Source: Basidiobolus meristosporus CBS 931.73 (lineage: Eukaryota; Basidiobolomycota; Basidiobolomycetes; Basidiobolales; Basidiobolaceae). From it: a DNA stretch of 64,000 bases. Positions 57,657-64,000 of the stretch are shown piece by piece. The DNA is taken from assembly GCA_002104905.1 (NCBI GenBank), contig MCFE01000031.1, positions 154,346 to 218,345 of the forward strand, given 5' to 3'. A model generated the notes under the pieces. That model ran no database searches and was not told the DNA's origin. It saw nothing but the letters and a program-made list of their open reading frames with translations. The translations under genes were made by a program, and so were the position numbers. How positions within the stretch are numbered: position 1 is the first letter of the stretch; every line of letters starts with the position of its first letter.

Positions 57657-60600
57657 GTCACTCTCTGCAATGTCTACTACTGCTATTACTGGAATTTTTC
57701 CCTCTGCTGGAAAGTTGGATGGATCCAACTACCAAGTGTGGAAGGTGAAGATGAAGATGCTGTTGCAAGAAAGAGGCCTTTGGGATATTGTCATGGGAGA
57801 AGAATGCCCTCCTAAAAACGTGGGAGAGGAAGCCTTAAAGTACCAGAAGAAAGAACAAAGTGCCTTTAACTGCATTTGCCTTAATGTCAAGGACAAATTG
57901 CTAATTCAATGCTCAAGAGCAAAAACGGCAAAGAATGCCTGGAAAGCATTAGAAGACACCTACCAGTCATGTTCAGCTGCCAAGAAAATGTATCTGAGAA
58001 GAAAATTCTTTACTACAAAGATGCTGCCAGGAGAAGAAATGAAAAATCTAATTATCAGAATTACCCTGCTGGTAGATGAGATGGAATCGGTGGGCGTACC
58101 AACTACTGATGAGGATGTGATAGTTACCATCCTGAATAGCCTGACAGACAAGTTTCAGGGCCTTGTATCAGCCCTAGAGTCCAGAACTGAAGATTTGACC
58201 TTAAATTATGTATATGGAAGGCTCCTGGATGAAGAATTAAGCAAATCAAGCGCCAATAAGAAGGAAGAAGAAAATGCTTTAATAAGCAATGATAACCAAC
58301 AAAGGAGGTACCCAAGACCCTACAAAGGCAACAGCAACCTATTTTGCAACTACTGCAAAAGGAAAGGACACACATCAGACCGGTGTTTCAAAAAGAGAGA
58401 TTATCAGCAAAAGAAGCCTGAATATGGAAATGCTGCAACAACTGAAGATAGACTATTCATATCTGCACTAAATATGACCACAAACAAGGATTCTCAGACG
58501 TGGTATATTGACTCTGGAGCTTCTCAACACTTTACACACCAAAAAGAACTTTTTACCCAATATCAAGAAATTCCAATTAAGAAGGTTTTCATGGGTGACA
58601 ATAGAACACTTGATGCAGTGGGAGAAGGAACTATCCAAGTAAACCTTAGAAGCAGTGAAGGAAGCCATACACTGACCTTTAAAGAAGTACTCTATGTACC
58701 AGAAATAGCCAAGAACCTACTCTCTGTAAGCAAGGCCACAGCAGAAGGACTCAGTTTCAGTTTTGACAATTCTGGATGCAGGATCACTGATCAAAATGGT
58801 GCCCATATTGCTTCGAGCATCAGAGATCAGAATCTATACAAGTTGACTTATATTCCATCATATCTGGAAGCCAATATAAGTAACTTAAATGAAGAAACAC
58901 CAATGCTTTGGCACAGGAGATTTGGACACATCAATTTTGATTATTTGCGTAAAATGATCAAAGATCAGCTAATTTCTGGAGTGAAAATTGATCCCCCAGC
59001 TAATTTGGAGCACTGTGAAGCCTGCATATATGGGAAACAAGCCAGACAACCGTTCAAGAGCTCTGGGTTAATCAAAACTAAGAAAAAATTAGATCTAATT
59101 CACTCAGATCTGTGTGGACCTATACAAAATTTATCCTTAGGCGGGATGAAGTATTTAATCACTTTTATTGATGATTATACAAGATACACATGGGTCTACT
59201 TCATGGAGAGAAAGGAAGAAGCTCTGTCTAAGCTCAGGGAGTTTAAAGCCATGGTGGAGAGAGAAACTGGTGAAAAAATCAAGAAAATACGCTCTGACAA
59301 TGGAGGAGAATATACCTCAAAACTTTTCATTCACTTCTGCAAAATTCATGGGATAAAGCAAGAGACTACTGTACCATACTCCCCACAGCAAAATGGAGTA
59401 GCAGAACAAGCTAACAGATCAATAATTGATATGGCAAGATCTATGATCCATGATCAAAAATTATCCTATGATTTTTGGGCGGAATCAGTTGCCACTGCTG
59501 TATATCTTAAAAATAGGAGTTATAACAGAATACTTCGTGATTCTACTCCATTTGAAGCATGGTATGGATACAGACCAAGTGCAGAACATCTAAGAATATT
59601 TGGGTGTACAGCATATGCCAAAAAACTGGCCGGAAATCAGTCAAAATTTGAGCCAAAAAGTGTAAAATGCATATTTTTGGGCTACTGCAATGAGAGTAAG
59701 GCATACAGACTCTACAATACCGAAGCAAAGAAGCTGATCAAGTCCAGGGATGTGTTGTTTGATGAAAATTCAAAATTTTCACAAAAAATGACATCAGATG
59801 ATGACAAAAATTTGATCTCAAGTCCACCAATTGTCAGGATTGAATCAGAGCAAAACAATGAAAATTTTTTCACTCCAGAGGACTCTACAACCGTGGTTCA
59901 GCCAGAATCAGTGCCCAGGAATATCCCAGAAGTGATCATTCCAGTATCAAATGCCCGGAGATCAAATCGGACAAGAAATAGCCCAAATTACTATATTAAT
60001 GAGGGTACAAACTTAGCCTATGCCTATTCAGTCCATATTGATGAACCCCAGACTGTAAAAGAGGCCCTAAATAGCCCTCAGACGAAGTTTTGGAGATCTG
60101 CAATGACTGAGGAATATCAGGCCCTGATGGAAAATCAAACTTGGGACTTAGTCAAATTACCAATCAACCGAAAATCAATTGGATGCAGATGGGTCTTCAA
60201 GACAAAGTACAAGGCTGATGGTACAATTGAAAGATACAAAGCAAGACTTGTAGCCAAAGGATACTCTCAAACAAAAGGACTTGACTATACTGAGACCTTT
60301 GCACCGGTAGCCAAGTTTAATTCCATCAGATTAATATTGGCTATTGCAGCCAAATATAAGTTTTTTATTCATCAAATGGATGTAAAAACTGCATTTTTGA
60401 ATGGAGAACTTGCTGAGGACGTGTATATGGACCAGCCTGATGGGTTTGTTGACCAAGATAACCCCCATTTGGTCTGCAAGCTTAAAAAGTCACTATATGG
60501 TCTCAAACAATCACCAAGAGCCTGGAATTGCAAGATAGATTCTTATTTGGAATCTTTGAGTTTCAAAAGGAGTAATGCTGACTATAGTATATACTATAAG

Positions 60601-60771
60601 CCAGATAGAGCCAATCCAGTTCTATTAGCTCTATATGTGGATGATCTTATTATAGCCACCAATAACCTAGAAACATTGGAAGAAACTAAATCCAGCCTAT
60701 CTAAGGAGTTCAAGATGTCCAATCTAGGAGAACTTAGTTACTTAGGGGAGGGAAAGTCACCAAGTTGGTGA
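57643..60771 (+). pseudogene. Copia element B Gag-Pol polyprotein, intact to reverse transcriptase, then truncated
   Basis: Open for more than 1,040 codons. Gag comes first (KLDGSNYQVWKVKMKMLLQE), with zinc knuckle CNYCKRKGHTSDRC and protease DSGASQHFTH. Integrase follows with HRRFGH...CEACIYGKQ, FIDDYTRYTW, SDNGGEYTS and NGVAEQANR. Then reverse transcriptase has [34 protein letters not shown] and LYVDDLIIATN. It ends abnormally at LGELSYLGEG, where LINE 3' sequence begins, so the end of RT, all of RNase H and the 3' LTR are missing. The frame is also open back through the LTR to 57451, but the Met at 57643, aligned with copy A, is the likely start. Young but incomplete. Confidence 0.92.
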
Positions 60772-62812
60772 AATCTTTATTTGAGTTAAGAACTAATCTA
60801 GGTACAAATAAAGAAGCCAATTAAGAGGTCTAGAACCTCTCTAATAAATAATCTAATTTATGTTTTGTTTCATCTCTAATGTTTGTTTCAATAAAGTAAA
60901 GCTCATCAGGGGTAAATATAAAATTCAGGGGTTTTGGGGGAAGTACAAATTGTAGATGTTTCTGATCAATATAATCCAAGACTGGAACCCAGCCTGGGAT
61001 TAGGTGTAGTAGGAAAGGTGTGTGGACTTGTAAGTAGCTCTGCCACATAGATCTTAGATGGTCCTGAGCCAGTAGTCTTGGTTTCTCAGCTTTTTGAAGT
61101 TTTGAAGCAAGCTCTGTTACTACAGCAGAGCCAACCAGGGTGTGCCAGCAAGAAGATTTCAGGGAGGAGTTAGATTGAAGCCATTGTTTGATGGAGGGGT
61201 TATGTGATTTCTGAAGTTTGACTAGGAAGGAAGCACGGAGATAGACCATTTGGATTTGGTATGGGTAGAAGCCAAAGGCTCCATTAGTTGCATGGATATA
61301 GGGAGATACTGGAAGATAAGGTACCAAGGATCTGATACACTGATGGAGAAATTTATCCAGGCGGTGAAGTTCTCTGGAGGTTAGGGGTATAATGTGGAGA
61401 CCAAACTCAAGTACCGGCAGTACATACTGCTTCAGAAGTATAGGGATCTTTTGAAATGGAGTGTCTGGAGTGACTACTACCAGAAGCTTTTTGAGAGCCT
61501 GTTGAGCAAGACGGATCCTATTATTCAGGTGGAGCTTTGAGTCAATCCCATGTTGACAAAATGGCAGACCTAGATATATTGCAGTTTGTTGTGGCAGAAT
61601 GGTAGTGTTCTGTATAGTTGTAGTGCATCCAATTGGGACTGTCTTGGAAATTGAGAGTGAGAGGTTGTTGGCAGCCAAGTACTTCTCAATGATGGCAGTG
61701 TCTGCTATGGGATTAGGAGTAGCAATCTTGATATCATCCGCATAGAGAGTTAGTAGTGGATAGGGAGAGTCTGGTGAGGGGCCTTTTGGAAATAAAGGAA
61801 AGTCATGTAGGAATATCACAAATAGTAAGGGACCTAGTACAGATCCTTGGACTACTCCATTTGGAACCTCATAAGTCTCTGATGTACAACTTGGATGCAA
61901 AATTTTGGCTGAGTTCTCACAAAATAGAGAACGTACAAGAAGGGTCATTGGTAGTGTGGTAACTGCTAATAGCTTTCTCCAAAGCAGAGCTCTGTCCACA
62001 GAGTCAAAGGCTTTAGTAATGTCAAACAGAATGGTTGGCAATGAGAATTGAAGTGAATGATCATGGCTTAGCACTACAGCCATATCCAAGGAGAGTTTGG
62101 GCAAGAAGCCAAACTGAGAAGGATGGAATGGATATAGTTGAGATTGCAAGGATCTTGCAATTATAAGCTCAAAGATTTTCCGGCAGGTTGGCAGGAGTGA
62201 AACTGGCCGGTAAGAACCTGGGAGTGAGTGTTTCCCCTTCCCTTTGTATAAGGGTATTACATTTGCCTGTGACCAGGCCTTTGGGGTAGTCAATTGTTGG
62301 GCACAGATAGAGTAGAATGGGAGAAGTAAGTGACTCATTTTGGAGTAGCACACCCGGAGTAGATCGCAGGTAATCAAGTCATGTCCAGGTGCAGTATTTG
62401 CAGGAAGCTTCTTTAAAATTTTCTCCAGAAGCTTTGCTGAAGCCAAAATTGGAGATGTTGGACTGCTAGATATGTTACCAGTATGGTAGAAAGGAGGAGT
62501 GGGATGCACGGTTGAATCAAAGAATATAGGGGCCAGTTTGTCTGGTGATGGTATACTCCTTGCTTGGGGTCTCATGGCTTTATATACTCTTGATATGGAC
62601 CTTGTGGTGGCATTCATATTTACTAAGGGCAAGGTATCCATGATATGAGCCCATAATCTAGTATGCTCAGTGATCTGTAGTGACTTGGAGTAGGAGATTG
62701 CGCTTTCCAGGAGGTTCTGTGTTTTTGGGTTAGGGAAACATAGGTAGCTGGAATTTAAGGCAGAAATGATGGATTTCCATTTAAGTTGGTTTGCAGATGG
62801 CTTTTGGTAGGA
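60741..62812 (-). mobile_element. 5'-truncated LINE family 2 with long reverse transcriptase ORF
   Basis: 3' end CTTAGGGGAGGGAAAGTCACCAAGTTGGTGAAATC joined to copia B; 5' end at about 62812, followed by CTTAGGGGTTAGGGG and the tail of the next unit. It holds the RT region without a visible endonuclease; the linker before RT (NQLKWKSIISALNSSYLCFP) is where the element is cut. The 3' UTR shares blocks ACAAATAAAGAAGCCA and AAATCTTTATTT with the ORF1-type units. Confidence 0.9.
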
Positions 62813-62842
62813 CTTAGGGGTTAGGGGAGGGAAAGTCACCAA
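60830..62842 (-). CDS. LINE reverse transcriptase ORF (670 aa), N-terminus supplied by the upstream element's tail
   Basis: Uninterrupted 670-codon frame. RT motifs in order: VIPLYKGKGKHSLPGSYRPV, the motif A region LFDITKAFDSVDR, motif B VVQGSVLGPLLFVIF, motif C TLYADDIKIAT, LSLSISKTVPIG and YLGLPF. A C-terminal helical region ends LDYLLERF. No apurinic endonuclease or RNase H is visible. The first residues MVTFPPLTPK are encoded by the stem-loop and CCCCTAACCCC tail of the neighbouring unit, i.e. the frame crosses an element junction. The intact RT core suggests recent activity, but the N-terminus is artificial and the native protein was longer. Confidence 0.88.
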   Translation of the reverse strand: MVTFPPLTPKSYQKPSANQLKWKSIISALNSSYLCFPNPKTQNLLESAISYSKSLQITEHTRLWAHIMDTLPLVNMNATTRSISRVYKAMRPQARSIPSPDKLAPIFFDSTVHPTPPFYHTGNISSSPTSPILASAKLLEKILKKLPANTAPGHDLITCDLLRVCYSKMSHLLLPFYSICAQQLTTPKAWSQANVIPLYKGKGKHSLPGSYRPVSLLPTCRKIFELIIARSLQSQLYPFHPSQFGFLPKLSLDMAVVLSHDHSLQFSLPTILFDITKAFDSVDRALLWRKLLAVTTLPMTLLVRSLFCENSAKILHPSCTSETYEVPNGVVQGSVLGPLLFVIFLHDFPLFPKGPSPDSPYPLLTLYADDIKIATPNPIADTAIIEKYLAANNLSLSISKTVPIGCTTTIQNTTILPQQTAIYLGLPFCQHGIDSKLHLNNRIRLAQQALKKLLVVVTPDTPFQKIPILLKQYVLPVLEFGLHIIPLTSRELHRLDKFLHQCIRSLVPYLPVSPYIHATNGAFGFYPYQIQMVYLRASFLVKLQKSHNPSIKQWLQSNSSLKSSCWHTLVGSAVVTELASKLQKAEKPRLLAQDHLRSMWQSYLQVHTPFLLHLIPGWVPVLDYIDQKHLQFVLPPKPLNFIFTPDELYFIETNIRDETKHKLDYLLERF

Positions 62843-63653
62843 GGTAGGTGAAATCTTTATTTGATTTCAGACAAGTCTAACTACAAATAAAGAAGCCAGT
62901 TGGGAATAGAAGATTCCCAAAGTATAAACACTAAGTTGAATATGAATAAATCTAAGCTAAAGTTAAGGCAGTATCCCAGAGTACACTGGAGTTCAGGTTC
63001 ATGGGGGAGTGAAGTAGATAAGCTTGAGAGATATAATAATCTTTGAGGAAGTGGGTAACAGCAGGTGAAGGGGAGTTTTTGATAAGTAAAGTGAATCTTG
63101 AGAGCAGAGATTCCTCTAAGGAGAAGGTCTTGTAAACCGGAGAATCAGGAAACTCTTTAAAGGCATGGTCAGTAGGTTCCCAGTAAAGCTGGTCAGAGAC
63201 ATTTTGAGAGAACTCTTTAGCAATACTTTTGTCAAGTACTACCTCCAGAGTATGATGGTTGATAAATCTCATGTTAACAATCTTGGATAAGTTGTAACCT
63301 TGTTGCTTGAGATACATCCTATGCTCAGATATAGGAATAAACTCCACATTGGCAAAGTAGCAGACAGCCCAGTCAGTAGCAGGAGGCAAATTGGAAGTGG
63401 CAGGAAACTTTCTTTTAGTCTTGGGAGGAGCAGCAGGATGTCTTGAGGAAGCAGGAACAGGCTTTTTGACAGCTTCAGAGTAGGAAGAGTGAGCAGGAGC
63501 AAATGATTCTTGGGGAGTCTTGTTGACAGGAAGAGCTGGCACAGGGACAATAGATTCTTGCAGATCAGAAAAGGCAGAAAACAGCTTTTGAACTTGTTTC
63601 TTGAGTAAAGCATTTTCAGCTTCAACAAGTGCAAGCCTTTCCTCAAGGAAGGA
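62813..63653 (-). mobile_element. ORF1-only LINE-like unit, family 2 tail
   Basis: 3' end CTTAGGGGTTAGGGGAGGGAAAGTCACCAAGGTAGGTGAAATC. The tail resembles that of the RT element at 60741 (shared stem-loop, AAATCTTTATTTGA, ACAAATAAAGAAGCCA). It is followed immediately by the ORF1 stop, with no RT frame. The 5' end at about 63653 meets GGTTAGGGG of the next copy. Confidence 0.85.
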
Positions 63654-63677
63654 GGTTAGGGGAGGGAAAGTCACCAA
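62952..63677 (-). CDS. LINE ORF1 (Gag-like) protein, 241 aa, N-terminus supplied by the upstream unit's tail
   Basis: Starts MVTFPPLT from the neighbouring unit's stem-loop and CCCCTAACC tail. Then a coiled coil (FLEERLALVEAENALLKKQV), a Pro/Ala linker and a folded domain: ATDWAVCYFANVEFIPISEH, LSKIVNMRFINHHTLEVVLD, LYWEPTDHAF, LLHSPMNLNSSVLWDTALT. This resembles the RNA-binding C-terminal part of LINE ORF1 proteins, and matches the frame at 55467-56090. No zinc knuckle is visible in this part. Confidence 0.8.
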   Translation of the reverse strand: MVTFPPLTSFLEERLALVEAENALLKKQVQKLFSAFSDLQESIVPVPALPVNKTPQESFAPAHSSYSEAVKKPVPASSRHPAAPPKTKRKFPATSNLPPATDWAVCYFANVEFIPISEHRMYLKQQGYNLSKIVNMRFINHHTLEVVLDKSIAKEFSQNVSDQLYWEPTDHAFKEFPDSPVYKTFSLEESLLSRFTLLIKNSPSPAVTHFLKDYYISQAYLLHSPMNLNSSVLWDTALTLA

Positions 63678-64000
63678 AGTAGGTGAAATCTTTATTTGAT
63701 TTCAGACAAGTATAACTACAAATAAAGAAGCCAGCTGGGAATAGAAGATTCCCAAAGTAAACACTAAGTTGAATATGAATAAATCTAAGCTAAAGTTAAG
63801 GCAGTATCCCAGAGTACACTGGAGTTCAGGTTCATAGGGGAGTGAAGTAGATAAGCTTGAGAGATATAATAATCTTTGAGGAAGTGGGTAACAGCAGGTG
63901 AAGGGGAGTTTTTGATAAGTGAAGTGAATCTTGAGAGCAGAGATTCCTCTAATGAGAAGGTCTTGTAAACTGGAGAATCAGGAAACTCTTTGAAGGCATG
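63654..64000 (-). mobile_element. Second tandem copy of the ORF1-only unit, cut by the window edge
   Basis: Over about 340 bp it is almost identical to 62817-63165 (stem-loop, 3' UTR and C-terminal ORF1 codons), in the same orientation, directly head-to-tail with the previous unit. It continues past the window. Confidence 0.88.

Larger units (their letters stand above)
57291..60744 (+). mobile_element. Ty1/copia retrotransposon copy B, 3'-truncated, inserted into LINE family 1
   Basis: Comprises the 5' LTR, PBS and gag-pol up to the junction CTTAGTTACTTAGGGGAGGG at about 60741. Order protease-integrase-RT places it in Ty1/copia. Orientation is opposite to all LINEs of the array. The missing 3' part does not reappear within the window. 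Confidence 0.9.

Noticed and set aside
50809-64000. CRISPR array or prokaryotic insertion sequences in the repeat region
   Set aside because: Repeats are LTR, LINE and satellite units with eukaryotic protein motifs; no short regular spacers.

Overview
The window is nuclear DNA of a fungus, most likely a non-Dikarya (early-diverging) one. Genes are dense on both strands and cut by many short introns (about 40-150 nt). Donors are mostly GTAAGT or GTATGT, with some GTTCGY. The gene set is eukaryotic and mixes ordinary fungal genes (UreF, NMNAT, Rix1, Vps9, Spp2) with genes better known from animals (an ABCD4-type transporter, a DAP1-type small protein, a Hook adaptor, a full-length PDHX-like protein). 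The species cannot be named from sequence alone. Exon models were built by hand from reading frame, splice sites and remembered family sequences; no search was run.

Positions 1-47.6 kb are a gene-rich arm of about 27 genes. They cover translation and ribosome work (histidyl-tRNA synthetase, mitochondrial uL29, uL14/RPL23, ubiquitin-eS31 fusion, NAC alpha, DAP1-like, Rix1, Nol12/Rrp17), splicing and RNA (ISY1, Spp2, PABPN1, a seven-knuckle CCHC protein), mitochondria and cofactors (PDHX-like E3-binding protein, adrenodoxin reductase, COQ2, NMNAT, UreF) and membrane traffic (AP-3 sigma, Hook, Vps9, ABCD4-like). There are no operons; neighbours share short divergent promoters or convergent ends. 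A TALE homeobox gene stands apart, with about 2.4 kb of non-coding DNA on each side. A flavodoxin-fold quinone reductase is present as a young head-to-head inverted duplication, one copy with a 1-base frameshift.

Positions 47.7-64 kb are a transposon array that looks subtelomeric. It holds two Ty1/copia elements, both lacking their 3' part, a solo LTR with a 5-bp target duplication, a 155-bp tandem repeat, and at least seven LINE-type units. All LINE units point the same way (minus strand). Each LINE 3' end abuts TTAGGG-like sequence, several are also bounded by TTAGGG on the 5' side, and all share a 3' stem-loop (CACC-loop-GGTG) next to an AATAAA. Some units end in a reverse-transcriptase ORF and others end directly after an ORF1/Gag-like ORF, with closely similar 3' tails.

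This layout suggests LINEs that extend chromosome ends by priming on telomeric TTAGGG, with a division of labour resembling Drosophila HeT-A/TART. It is the most interesting part of the window. The G-rich telomeric strand is on the plus strand at every junction, which puts the presumed chromosome end to the right.
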